Source: Ardenticatenales bacterium
GTDB taxonomy: Bacteria; Chloroflexota; Anaerolineae; Ardenticatenales; Ardenticatenaceae
NCBI GenBank assembly: GCA_020634795.1
Contig: JACKAZ010000010.1
Coordinates: 62,001 to 126,000 of the forward strand
Reading direction: 5' to 3'
Length of the DNA stretch: 64,000 nt
Made by a program: the position numbers and the translations under genes. Below, piece after piece: positions 54,868-63,693 of this stretch. The notes beneath the pieces were generated by a model. That model was not told the origin of the DNA, ran no database searches, and saw only the letters and a program-made list of their open reading frames with translations. How positions within the stretch are numbered: the stretch's first letter is position 1; each line of letters starts with the position of its first letter.

Positions 54868-56028
54868 CTAATAATACCCGATTCTCCGCGCAAATTTTTC
54901 AAATGCCTCGCCCTTCAGTCCCGTCAGACTATAAGCATCATGGTACAAGAGCCGGCCGTCGCGGGTCGCTTGGACTACGGCACGTCCAAATCTATCGTCC
55001 AAACGGACACCTTGATTGTTCCAAAAGTCCCCACCGCTGCTTTGCTTCTGTGCGAGATGATGGTTTCCATCGTGCAATCTCTGATAAAAATCGAAGAATG
55101 TCTCTCGGTTGATTAGATTGGTATCAAGTGCGCGACGGGCAACCACTATCTGGCTCACCTTGAATTTTCTCGCCAAGTAGTCGAACGGCTCTTCTTCCGC
55201 TTGTGCCACGTCCCACAACTCATCCAACTCGTTGGCGGGCACAAGTGCTTCCGCTGCGGTCATGTTGCAGAAGCGTTCCACCGGCTCACGGTTGTCGGCG
55301 GCGATGAGATAAGGATCGGGGTTGCTAACGCCACCAATGCCTAGCCAAATGTGGGCCAGCTCGTGGAGCAGTGTGAATATTTTCGCCGTGACCGCATCTT
55401 TGCCATTGATAAAGATCAGAGGGGCATAGTCATCTACAAGTACGAAGCCACGAAACTCCTCAACCTCAAGCGGGCGGCGCGTGTTATTGTCCACCACACC
55501 ATTGATGAAAAGTAGCACCTCCACCGCCTCAACTTGATTGCGCAAGAAACGAAAGGCGGCGTCCCAACTTCCCTGCTTGCTGGCCCAGCCGCTTGCAAGC
55601 CCCAAAGCCTGGCGAATGTCGGTAGCTACATCGTGAGGCGTATTATCGAGTGTGGCGCCGCCGACGAAGGGCAACGGACGTGCACCCTCTTCAATCAGGA
55701 AGTCGCGCATCCAAGCTTGACGACGCTGCATCCCGTAGATGGTGTCCAGAAGATTGGGGCTTGGCTGTGGGATAACGTGATCGGCCACCGTGCGAAAGTC
55801 ATGGATCGGCAGACGTTCTTCAGGAGGCTCATGGAGAAAAAGGTACCCATAAGGGGTGTGGCTCTTCTTGGCAAGCGCTTCGGCCTCCGTCCAACGCAAC
55901 GCGCCAGATTGTTCCCACGCTGCCACCCGTTGCGGCGCCACGCGCATCGCCTTTGCAAGGGCAGCCTGAGAGAGTCCGGCGCGTTCCCGCGCCCAACGCA
56001 GTACGTCGGGTTGCAGTTGTACGTCCAT
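54868..56028 (-). CDS. XRE HTH + ImmA/IrrE metallopeptidase antitoxin
   Basis: 386 residues. Residues 1-60 are an XRE-type helix-turn-helix (VLRWARERAGLSQAALAKAMRVAPQRVAAWEQ). The central/C-terminal part is an ImmA/IrrE peptidase domain with FTLLHELAHIWLG, HELAH being the zinc motif, and CNMTAAEALVPANE supplying a Glu ligand. It probably represses its own operon and neutralises the DUF4411 toxin encoded 3 bases downstream; such fusions act as protease-antitoxins in other systems. Start GTG/ATG: ATG at 56028. Confidence 0.88.
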   Translation of the reverse strand: MDVQLQPDVLRWARERAGLSQAALAKAMRVAPQRVAAWEQSGALRWTEAEALAKKSHTPYGYLFLHEPPEERLPIHDFRTVADHVIPQPSPNLLDTIYGMQRRQAWMRDFLIEEGARPLPFVGGATLDNTPHDVATDIRQALGLASGWASKQGSWDAAFRFLRNQVEAVEVLLFINGVVDNNTRRPLEVEEFRGFVLVDDYAPLIFINGKDAVTAKIFTLLHELAHIWLGIGGVSNPDPYLIAADNREPVERFCNMTAAEALVPANELDELWDVAQAEEEPFDYLARKFKVSQIVVARRALDTNLINRETFFDFYQRLHDGNHHLAQKQSSGGDFWNNQGVRLDDRFGRAVVQATRDGRLLYHDAYSLTGLKGEAFEKFARRIGYY

Positions 56029-56094
56029 GAGTAATAGCGTTCGCTTGCCGATTTTTGCGTTCGTGGTCTGCCAAGTATACCAGAGAAGATCGAC

Positions 56095-56380
56095 TTAGAG
56101 ATAACGATCCCTCTCATGCTTCACCGGAAGATTGGTAGGACGGGTAGGGGACGAGGCTGGTAGGGGCGGAAAATTATCCGCCCCTACCAGCCCCTTTGTT
56201 GCATCGGTGATCCGCACCATTCCGTGAACATGGTTGGGCCTCACGACATAGTCATCCAAAAGAGCGTGCAGGAAATAGTCTGGAATGGCCTGCCAACAGC
56301 TCTGGGCCACCCGGCCCAAGTCGTTCAAGATCTTTTCTTCGCCCAACAGATCACCAAATAACAGCCTCTTTCTCCCGGTT
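56095..56380 (-). pseudogene. RAYT-type (Y1) transposase fragment
   Basis: Reads LLGEEKILNDLGRVAQSCWQAIPDYFLHALLDDYVVRPNHVHGMVRIT. The ...W..IP..F....LDDYVVxPNHVHG pattern matches REP-associated tyrosine transposases, with the HUH motif as HVH. Only the N-terminal third is present; after KGLVGADNFPPLP it runs into a GGCGGAAAATTATCCGCCCC hairpin region (56166-56185) and stops. A remnant, sitting just downstream of the toxin-antitoxin pair's start. Confidence 0.75.
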
Positions 56381-56388
56381 CCAACGCT

Positions 56389-56745
56389 TCACCGCTTGAA
56401 CGCTTCGGCCTCTGCGCCCTTTTCGGCGAAGGCGGCCACGATCTCTTCGGCGATGGGCTGCGCGATGCCTTCCACAATGATGGACGGTGGATGCTCGACG
56501 AGATGCTTGGCCGTGCCGATGTCCCCGCCCAGCACTTCATTGATGAGCCGCATCGTGGGGCCACGCCGCCGCCCGACGCGCAACAGCCGCACGCCCCAGT
56601 CGCCCGCCTCCAGCCGCTCGTTGAAGCGGGTGTACCGTTTGAGGCGCGGCAGCTCCTCGGTCGTGGCCCACAGCACGATCAGCGCCGTGAAGCCCACAAG
56701 CATCAGCACGCCCACGATCAACACGACCCATTGCAGCCCGTTCAT
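56389..56745 (-). CDS. membrane protein with ribosomal L7/L12 C-terminal-like domain
   Basis: 118 residues. N-terminal single helix LQWVVLIVGVLMLVGFTALIVLW, then a basic linker, then at about residues 63-118 the sequence TMRLINEVLGGDIGTAKHLVEHPPSIIVEGIAQPIAEEIVAAFAEKGAEAEAF. This mimics L7/L12-CTD ([20 protein letters not shown]...AEEIKKKLEEAGA): a helix, a loop with a conserved P, and a second helix. It lacks the L12 N-terminal dimer domain. Function unknown. Overlaps the DMT exporter gene by 4 bases, so translated with it. Confidence 0.7.
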   Translation of the reverse strand: MNGLQWVVLIVGVLMLVGFTALIVLWATTEELPRLKRYTRFNERLEAGDWGVRLLRVGRRRGPTMRLINEVLGGDIGTAKHLVEHPPSIIVEGIAQPIAEEIVAAFAEKGAEAEAFKR

Positions 56746-57653
56746 CCCGTCGCTCCTTTCGGTTGGCGCCGCCGCGGCAGGCCAACCCCGTTGACCAACC
56801 CCACCCCACTCAGAATCACCGCCATGCCCAGCAACATTTGCAGGGTGATTTGTTCGTTCAAGAAGAGCCAGCCCAGAATCAGCGCCACGATCGGCAACAG
56901 GTAGGTCACGATCACGGTTCGCGTCGCGCCGACCTGCGCCAGCAGCTCGTAGAAAAGCACATAGGCCAAGCCGCTGCCAAACAAGCCCAGTGCCACAATG
57001 CCTAACATCGCCCGCAGGCTCGGCATCTGCGTGGGCATGGCGCCGCTGAGCACAAAGATCGGCACCGTGACCAGCAGGGCCGAGCCGAGCTGACCCGTCG
57101 CAATCTGTAGCGGCGGCAAGCCACGCAGATAGCGCCGCGCGAAGACCGCGCCAATCGCATAGAGAATCGCCGCGCCCAAGATCGCCAGCTCGCCCAGCGC
57201 CATTTGGCTGTCAGCCTCCGTGAAAAGCGCCCGCAGGTCGGCCCCGATCAGCAGATTCACGCCCACGAAGCCAAGCAGCAGGCCGAAGAGCTTCGTCCAC
57301 GAAAAGCGCTCGTCGCCCCACGTGCTGGCCAGCACCACCGAAAAGAAAGGCGTGGTCGCATTCAGCACCGAGGCCAAACCGCTGCCCACGTACTGCTCGC
57401 CCCACGCGATCAGAAACCAGGGCAGCAGATTGTTGATCATCCCGACCGCCAACAGCGGCTTCCAGTGCGACAACGGCGGCAGTCCGCTATTCCGCGCGAC
57501 CAACATCCCCAGCAAAAAGAGCAGTCCGAAGCTGAGACGGCCCATCACCACCGCCATCGGCGCCAGTTCCAGCACGCCCCACTTGATGAAGAGGAAGCTG
57601 CTCCCCCAGATCAGGGAGAGCGCGGCCAGCAGGCCTATTTGTTGTCGGGTCAT
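56742..57653 (-). CDS. EamA-family (DMT) exporter
   Basis: 303 residues, ten membrane helices in two EamA halves. First half: LAALSLIWGSSFLFIKWGVLELAPMAVVMGR, ALASVLNATTPFFSVVLAS. Second: LGELAILGAAILYAIGAVFARRYL and IVTYLLPIVALILGWLFLNEQIT. Likely exports small metabolites or amino acids; the substrate cannot be inferred. Its start overlaps nothing; its end overlaps the L7/L12-like gene by 4 bases. Confidence 0.92.
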   Translation of the reverse strand: MTRQQIGLLAALSLIWGSSFLFIKWGVLELAPMAVVMGRLSFGLLFLLGMLVARNSGLPPLSHWKPLLAVGMINNLLPWFLIAWGEQYVGSGLASVLNATTPFFSVVLASTWGDERFSWTKLFGLLLGFVGVNLLIGADLRALFTEADSQMALGELAILGAAILYAIGAVFARRYLRGLPPLQIATGQLGSALLVTVPIFVLSGAMPTQMPSLRAMLGIVALGLFGSGLAYVLFYELLAQVGATRTVIVTYLLPIVALILGWLFLNEQITLQMLLGMAVILSGVGLVNGVGLPRRRQPKGATG

Positions 57654-57825
57654 GGGTGTCGTTCAGTGGCTCGGGATTGGATGAGGGAGGTCGCTTCGAT
57701 GGCGAGCGTCGATAAGCGAGGGGAGCGTTGGCACGTTGGAACGTTGGAGCGGCAACGCTCAGCAGATCACGCAGAACAACTCTGAACTCCCAACTCATCA
57801 AACTCCCCCTATCGTGCCAAAAGAA

Positions 57826-57848
57826 AAGAGGAGCGGCATGCTCCTCTT
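57826..57848 (-). terminator. intrinsic terminator of small membrane protein gene
   Basis: AAGAGGAGC / GCTCCTCTT 9-bp stem with a 5-base loop; on the minus strand followed by TTCTTTTGG. 19 bases past the stop at 57867. Confidence 0.85.
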
Positions 57849-57866
57849 TGCAGCGAAGGGTCGCCG

Positions 57867-58076
57867 TCAGGCTTTCTTATTCATGTCGTTGATTTGGCGC
57901 ACCAAGGCGAAGGTCGCCGCACCGATTCGCGCCAGATCCCCATAGCCGAGGTTGACGGCGTCCGCGTTCTCATTGTCCGATTGCCGATCGAGCCACATTT
58001 GGGCGCCGAGCGCCCCCAAAACAGCGCCGATCAGCATGCCCACAAAGGTGATCTGTTGTCGATATTCGACGTCCAT
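57867..58076 (-). CDS. small single-helix membrane protein
   Basis: 69 residues from ATG 58076 with AAAGGA upstream. One membrane helix (ITFVGMLIGAVLGALGAQMWL), then a Gly/Ala-rich amphipathic part. Similar to small YtxH-like or DUF proteins, not identified. Same strand as the two small genes that follow upstream; its own terminator follows it. Confidence 0.65.
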   Translation of the reverse strand: MDVEYRQQITFVGMLIGAVLGALGAQMWLDRQSDNENADAVNLGYGDLARIGAATFALVRQINDMNKKA

Positions 58077-58169
58077 CGAACTGTTCCTTTCATCTTGTCC
58101 GCTCACCAAAGAGCGCGATTCCACGTCACAAAGAGGCTAGCCCAAGCGGCGCGTAGAGGCAAGCCAGGG

Positions 58170-58427
58170 TTAGATCAAGACCGCGACCAGATAGATCAGC
58201 GCCGCCACGCCACCCAGCGCCATGGCCAGCGCGATGATCCCCGCATAGACGCGCTGCCGATTTGTCCAGAGCCGATGCGCCCATGCGGGGCCGGTCGGCG
58301 GATTCGCGCGGATCTCCCGCTGGGCGCGGGGTAGCGCGACTTGCATGGCGATGATGGACAGCCCCGCCACCACAAACCAGATCATGGTGAACCAACCCGC
58401 CGCTCGCCAGAAAATCTCCCACCCCAT
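58170..58427 (-). CDS. small two-helix membrane protein
   Basis: 85 residues, two helices (WFTMIWFVVAGLSIIAMQ and YAGIIALAMALGGVAALIYLVAVLI) separated by a basic loop. Not recognised. Lies 6 bases after the next small gene on the minus strand. Confidence 0.6.
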   Translation of the reverse strand: MGWEIFWRAAGWFTMIWFVVAGLSIIAMQVALPRAQREIRANPPTGPAWAHRLWTNRQRVYAGIIALAMALGGVAALIYLVAVLI

Positions 58428-58433
58428 CGTGCT

Positions 58434-58712
58434 CTACTCCCGTATCCGCTTGACCGTGGTGCGCATGCGTGCGGCCCTGCCGCGCAGCCGAACAAAGGGT
58501 GCAACCGCATGACTTTCACCCAGCTCGACGTACGCTTTGCCCCGCAACATCCACTTCATCACAAAGGCCAGTCCACTGCGGGCATGATCCCGACTCCACG
58601 CGGCCCCTTTCCACATTCCGAAGGCCAGCGCCACAAAGACGAGGTTGCCCACCACGCAAAACGTCAGCAAAAAGGCGGCTGATACCGTTCCCCAGAAGTC
58701 GATTGATCCCAT
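58434..58712 (-). CDS. small single-helix membrane protein
   Basis: 92 residues, helix SAAFLLTFCVVGNLVFVALAFGMW followed by a basic cytoplasmic tail (RLRGRAARMRTTVKRIRE). Not recognised. First of three small membrane-protein genes in a row on the minus strand. Confidence 0.6.
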   Translation of the reverse strand: MGSIDFWGTVSAAFLLTFCVVGNLVFVALAFGMWKGAAWSRDHARSGLAFVMKWMLRGKAYVELGESHAVAPFVRLRGRAARMRTTVKRIRE

Positions 58713-58898
58713 GCTTCCCCGTTTCTACACATCCGCCTTGCTCCGTCACATCGCCCCAATTATGTCACAAGATGCGGAATCCTGAAACGTGGGGCGGGTG
58801 TGTGTTGAAAGAGGAGCGTTGGAGATACCGTGTTAAAAGTCAAGCCCCAAAATCCAGACGAGAAGAAATGGATAGCAGGCTAAAAGCGCATGGAAATA

Positions 58899-59013
58899 TG
58901 GACAACTGCTAACAACGCAGTTGCCCACATTCCCACACGCCGCCGACGGTTTCTGATAGGGGGGGCAGAATCGGGGATGTGGATAACTGCCAACGCCGCA
59001 GTTACCCACATCC
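58899..59013. repeat. pair of related hairpins with TGTGGATAACTGC arms
   Basis: Copy 1: TGGACAACTGC / GCAGTTGCCCACA (58899-58929). Copy 2: GGATGTGGATAACTGC / GCAGTTACCCACATCC (58975-59013), 14 of 16 arms pairing. They lie just past the IS110 transposase gene. Confidence 0.8.
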
Positions 59014-59032
59014 GCTTAGCCAGAGTTCCTCA

Positions 59033-59994
59033 TTAGCACGGTAAGTAGTTCGGGTCAAAAGGCTGTCGATGTTTGAGTACACCATACACATAATGCAACA
59101 GCTTGCGCATCACCGCTGCGACAATCTGTTGCGGTGCTGCCGCGCTCTGTAAGGCGCTCCGCAAACGCTTTGAGCGGCGGATTGTGGCGCATGGCAGTCA
59201 TGGCTGGAAAATAGAGTGCCTTGCGGATGGCCGCATTACCCGCCTTTGATAGGCGCGTGTAAGGGCGACCCTTGCCCGATTCTTCACGGCGCGGATTGCC
59301 CGGCAAAGGCCGCTAAGAGCGGGCGGAAGCCAGCGCTGCTAGCGGCGGCATCTCTGCCAACAAGGTACGAGCGGTCTGTTGGCCAATCCCGAATGGTGGT
59401 CAGCAATTGTTGTTGCGCACTCAAGTCGCCATGTTCCATCATGGACGTTGCCCTTGCTGGTCCAGCTCAGCGATCATGGTTTCAATAAAAGCAAGGTGCG
59501 CTTTGATGGCGGTTTGCACCGTATCAGACGTTTGCCCGCCTGTAAACGGTTGTTTTCTTGGTTACCATCTTACCAGCGCTGCGCGTTGGCGACTGATAGC
59601 ACGCAGCGCTTGGCGCACTTCGTCTAACGGCTGCCAAGCCATGAGGTCATTGTGCAAGCAAAAGTGTGCGATTAGGAACGCATCACCGCGGTCACTCTTG
59701 TGGCGCGCACCACTGCTGCTGGCATAATACTTGACCGCGCCGGATTGACGATGCTCACCCGGTGACCATGCTCGTGGAGCCAATGGGCCAGCTCATCCCA
59801 TAGCGGCCGGTCGCTTCAAGACAGGCCTGTAGCGCTGTCGCCGCGCCCGTTAGCTGCGGTTCAAGCCAGTCACCCAAGGCCGCAAAGCCACGTTGATCGT
59901 TGTCAAACTGTGCGAAGCGTGCGCTGTGGGGTGAGCAGACAGACATCGAACCACCCTTTGAAATGTCAATGCCTAGGATAATGAAGTCGGCCAT
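59033..59994 (-). pseudogene. IS110-family DEDD transposase, frameshifted
   Basis: Starts MADFIILGIDISKGGSMSV, the DEDD Asp in the N-terminal RuvC-like domain, then QACLEATGRYG. In other frames: VSIVNPA, DRGDAFLIAHFC (third acidic region), and the C-terminal Transposase_20 part GNPRREESGKGRPYTRLSKAGNAAIRKALYFPAMTA up to FDPNYLPC and TAA (59033-59035). At least four frame breaks. Span ~320 codons, normal for the family. Such enzymes use a bridge RNA encoded in the noncoding end upstream of the gene. Confidence 0.85.
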
Positions 59995-60000
59995 CAGTTA

Positions 60001-60200
60001 CCTCCCGCTTGGAATGAAATGAATGGGGCCAAACGATGATCGCTCCGTATCAGCCTTGTATATGCAAGCTCATCCCGCTAGGGAGGCCTGGATACCGTCC
60101 GCACTATGTGGCGATCATCTCGATAGAGCGTTATCTCCATCACAGGCTTGATGCCTCAGCGTTAAACCAGCTCATCCCTATCGCTTGCGTGGGCTCAGAA
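60001..60200 (-). other. noncoding left end of IS110 element, candidate bridge-RNA region
   Basis: About 180-200 bases upstream of the transposase start on the minus strand with no ORF. IS110 elements place the bridge RNA here. Structured pieces are visible (e.g. ATGATCGC ... GCGATCAT at 60041-60048 and 60112-60119). The element's exact end is not determined. Confidence 0.4.
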
Positions 60201-60515
60201 TCGTAACTTTAGTCGATTCCCACTGCTTCCTATCATACAAGCGTTCGAGCGTTGGAACACCTTCCACGCGGGGCGGTTGCAGCACACCGATCGGCACGCT
60301 TAACCTGCTGTCCACGTTCCACCTGCCGCGTCGACCCGCAGAGCAACCACCTGGTGATGTTTCGCCTTTGGCTCAACGCGACAGGTGGTAGGACGGGCGT
60401 GCGCCTCGTCCGATGAAGTGCCACTTTCCCCACCGTCCCAACAAGCCCCTCCTGATGTTCGGAGGGCGAGCGCAGCAGAGTGAGGCACGCCCACCGATCT
60501 AGCGTTTATCGCCAT
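60201..60515. other. unassigned sequence between IS110 end and CRISPR array
   Basis: No gene or recognised repeat. Ends near the first degenerate CRISPR unit. Confidence 0.5.
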
Positions 60516-61702
60516 AGCCATGCCCTGCGGGCTTTGGGGATTGACGCAGGAAGAGGGCCGCGTGGGTTTCAATGCCTGCGGGCTTTGGGGATTACTAGAT
60601 GTCGCGAGGTTGTCTTGCGGAACGTTCAATGCCCTTGCGGCTGGGGGATTGCGACACCGATGTGATGTTGTCATTGTTGTTTCAATGCCCTTGCGCGACT
60701 TTGGGATCTGCGACTAGCGGTTTACGACGCTGTTTCTACGACAGTGCTCGGTCTTCGGTGAGTCGCACCTGCCGCTTGCGGGCTTTGGGATCGACACACA
60801 ACGAAGCTGGGTTGGCGCTTTGATCGTGGTTTCAATGCCTTGCGGGCTTTGGATGCGACTGCGACCACAGTTCCCTTCTTGAACTCGACCAAGATGTTTC
60901 ATGCCTTGCGGCTTTGGGGATTGGCTCAACGCGACACTGGCGGCGGGTTCAATGTCCGGGCTTGGGGATGGACGGGCATGTAGGAGAAACGAGCCCCGGC
61001 TGACACGAGGACAGCGTCGTTTCAATGCCCGCGTTGGGGATTCGACAAAGGGGGATGCTCGATGCTTGCCACGTTCATAGTTTCAATGCCGCGCTTGGGG
61101 GATGCTCGAGTTTGCCCCACTGAGGCCGACCAGAAACGTCCTTGATGCATATCCAGAGAAAATCGTTCAATGCCCCTTCCGCGGGCGGTGATGGCTCAGG
61201 CCGGGACCATGGAAATTTCAATGGCCCGCGGGTGTTTGAGGATTGCGACTAATCTCGCGCCATCATCGTCCTGTCGCGTTTTAATGCCCTTGCGGGGGGG
61301 ATGCGACAGGAAATGGCCTGGGATCTCCTGTACGTTTCATGCCCTTGCGGCTTTGGGGATACGACAGATAACCCCGCATTGAGGCAGATGACGACGAGTT
61401 TCAATGCCTTGCGGGCTTGGGTGCGACACACTTGCAAGGCAGGCCCTGAGAGCCCCCTGCTGCTAGTTTAGGCGCTTTGGATCGACATCGCTGGGCGCTG
61501 GACAGGATCGGGTTTCAATGCCCTTGCGGGCTTTGGGGGGATTGCGACCCCATTGGGTACGAGTCACCAATCAGCGAGCAATTGAGTTTCAATGCCCTTG
61601 CGGGCTTTGGGGGGATTGCGACGTTTGGTGTGGATGGGTATCCCAGTGCGAATGCTGAGCATTATGTTTCAATGCCCTTGCGGGCTTTGGGGGGATTGCG
61701 AC
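60516..61702 (-). CRISPR. CRISPR array, about 19 repeats, 37-nt unit
   Basis: Three clean repeats at 61512-61548, 61586-61622 and 61666-61702 (plus strand begins GTTTCAATGCCCTTGCGG and ends GGGATTGCGAC), with spacers of 37 and 43 bases. About 16 further copies from 60516 to 61485 are shortened or altered (e.g. near 60678, 60895, 61079, 61213, 61333, 61398). In transcript orientation the repeat ends ATTGAAAC, so the array is read on the minus strand from a leader beside cas2; the clean copies are leader-proximal. Confidence 0.95.
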
Positions 61703-62075
61703 TGCACTTTTCGAGCCTCAAACTCACAAAAATACAGTCGCTGGGGTCGCAATCCCATTCTAATTGCGGCCAAGTATACTTGCGCATCATTTTTTACGCA
61801 AGTCGACGCTTGCGAGCGAGAGCACGACGGCACTTTTCCCTTGCCTCGCTCGCAAAGGGTATAGCATGCATGATTTTGCATAGGATTTTCAGCCGCTTGA
61901 GGAGGCTATTTTGACGTTCAGACGGCCCTCTTTTGTCCGTGCCGCCTCCAATCCGCGCTCGTCACCCCGCTTTGGGCGGCAAATAGCCCAAAAACCGGCA
62001 AAAATCCGAACGTTTGAGCGAAATCATTGCGAGCGAGATGGCACTTTTGGCAAATCCGACGCTCGCTCGCAAAGC
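61703..62075 (-). promoter_or_regulatory. CRISPR leader region with two hairpins
   Basis: No ORF. Contains two copies of a hairpin with arms TTGCGAGCGAG and CTCGCTCGCAAAG (61809-61857 and 62027-62074), each with GGCACTTTT in the loop. A GTCGCAATCCCATT string near the array (61746-61759) resembles the start of the repeat. Confidence 0.7.
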
Positions 62076-62363
62076 TCAAACGATCCAAAATTCGGCCTCG
62101 TGCAGCGGTTCGGCTTCGGCCCGTGTACTTTCCACCAACGGTTGGCAACTGCCACAAAGCGGATAGTAGCGCACATGATCGAGACGCGGCTTGATGATAG
62201 CACGTACCATCGCCTTCATCCGAACGAATTCCTCCCGCGTCACGAGACATTCGAAGACGCTGTACTGAACGGCGCTGCCATATTCTTTCAGCCGTTGGTG
62301 CAACTTAGTGCGGCGTTTGTTGTTGGGAATATCATAAGCAACGACAATTAAGCGCTTAGACAT
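62076..62363 (-). CDS. cas2: CRISPR-associated protein Cas2
   Basis: 95 residues from ATG 62363 (GAGG upstream). Small ferredoxin-fold subunit that bridges two Cas1 dimers in spacer integration. MSKRLIVVAYDIPNNKRRTK carries the conserved Asp after strand 1; SAVQYSVFECLVTREEF follows. The C-terminus LVESTRAEAEPLHEAEFWIV is typical. Its stop directly abuts the second leader hairpin. Confidence 0.95.
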   Translation of the reverse strand: MSKRLIVVAYDIPNNKRRTKLHQRLKEYGSAVQYSVFECLVTREEFVRMKAMVRAIIKPRLDHVRYYPLCGSCQPLVESTRAEAEPLHEAEFWIV

Positions 62364-62407
62364 AGTTGCCTCGCGGTCGGCTGAGAGGATCTGGTCAGAG
62401 AGATAGC

Positions 62408-62514
62408 GATAGAGCAGCAGGTTGTTTGCTTCATCGCACTCGTGCAAGCGGCATGGGAACAAGATCCACCCAAAGATAAATAGTGATAGAGCAGCAGGTT
62501 GTTTGCTTCATCGC
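62408..62514. repeat. 30-bp direct repeat between cas1 and cas2
   Basis: Identical 30-mers at 62408-62437 and 62485-62514 (begin GATAGAGCAGCAGG, end TTGCTTCATCGC), 47 bases apart. The intervening bases are not alike. Confidence 0.9.
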
Positions 62515-62537
62515 GCTGCTTGGTGTCGCACAGGCGC

Positions 62538-63536
62538 TCATCGCGTGCGAAAGGGGCTGTACGCATCAACCCGACCTTCAATGACGTGACGCAAAAGGCG
62601 GGCTTGCATCTCGAAGATTTTTTGGTAGCTCAACCGACGCTTTGCCAGTGGGTAGTAGACTTCTGTTTGGATCCGCTTCTGGTACGTGGTCAGGAAAATC
62701 TGCAATGCCGCGCGACTCATCTGGATGCCGCCATCGTCGCTTGGCTCAAAATCATCTGGAGTTAGCCGCTCCCGATTGACCAACGTTAAGACCACCGCAT
62801 CCACAATCAAGGCTCTAAATTCTTCCATCAGATCGAGGGCAAGGGCGGGCCGTCCATATTTGTCGGCATGCAAGAAACCATCATAAGGGTCAAGGCCAAC
62901 GATCTCGCAGGCGGTCATCAGATTGTCGGTCAGCAACGTATAGCCGAAACTGAGCATCGCGTTCACGGGGTCACGCGGGGGGCGACGTGTTCGTTTGTTG
63001 AAGGTGAACGGCGGGTCGAGCGCCTGCCGCCAGAGCGCGAAATAGGCGCGAGTGCCACTGCCTTCCAATCCACGCAGCCGCGCCAACGACTCAGCGCCCG
63101 CCAGCGCCGTCACAGCGCGGTCAAGACGAGCCAGTGTAGGCTGATGCTCCGCATCCGGCACCGTACGCAGCCAGCGCCGCGCCAACGAGCGGCTATTACG
63201 CAATTTGCCCGACACGACGGCTCGCGCCAGCTCCACACAAAAATCGTCCGACTGCGCGCGGGCATATTGTTGATGGCGCAGGGCGATGTTGGGCGCGGTG
63301 GCCGGGCAGAGCCGACCCAGCAACCGTCCACTCCGGCTGAGTAGCGTCAGCCCAATCTCAGCCTCCAGCAACGCATGAAGGGCGGGGGTAGTCACCCCAG
63401 CACAGCCGATCAGAACGATGTGGTCGAGACGGGCGATGGGCAACGCCAGCAAGACCTTGTCGGGCGTGCTGACCAGCAGTCGGCGGTATTCTTTTTCGAT
63501 CCGAGCATCCGGTTCTGTGACGTAGAGTGTTGGCAT
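62538..63536 (-). CDS. cas1: CRISPR-associated endonuclease Cas1
   Basis: 332 residues; integrase of the adaptation complex. N-terminal beta domain MPTLYVTEPDARIEKEY, then the helical domain with metal ligands: Glu in LRGLEGSGTRAYF, His in GFLHADKYGRPALALDLMEEF, and the Asp/Glu of the latter string. Full length. Lies 175 bases from cas2 and 158 from the reverse transcriptase gene. No interference (cas10, csm, cmr, cas3, cas9) gene is in the window. Confidence 0.97.
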   Translation of the reverse strand: MPTLYVTEPDARIEKEYRRLLVSTPDKVLLALPIARLDHIVLIGCAGVTTPALHALLEAEIGLTLLSRSGRLLGRLCPATAPNIALRHQQYARAQSDDFCVELARAVVSGKLRNSRSLARRWLRTVPDAEHQPTLARLDRAVTALAGAESLARLRGLEGSGTRAYFALWRQALDPPFTFNKRTRRPPRDPVNAMLSFGYTLLTDNLMTACEIVGLDPYDGFLHADKYGRPALALDLMEEFRALIVDAVVLTLVNRERLTPDDFEPSDDGGIQMSRAALQIFLTTYQKRIQTEVYYPLAKRRLSYQKIFEMQARLLRHVIEGRVDAYSPFRTR

Positions 63537-63693
63537 GTGGGTGAACAGGAGCTTAGGGGAGATAGGGAATACATTGTCTTTCGTTGCAAAGCATTGGAAG
63601 AGCGATGTGTAAGTTTACCGTCACCATTCGTCGGGCAAGGGGCATGGGGCATGGCAACGAATCAGCAAGGCTCCCCGATTCTCGATTTACGAT

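Noticed and set aside
62364..62537. A cas4-like or small protein gene between cas1 and cas2
   Set aside because: Only a 36-residue open frame, no Fe-S Cys pattern, and the gap is dominated by a direct repeat.
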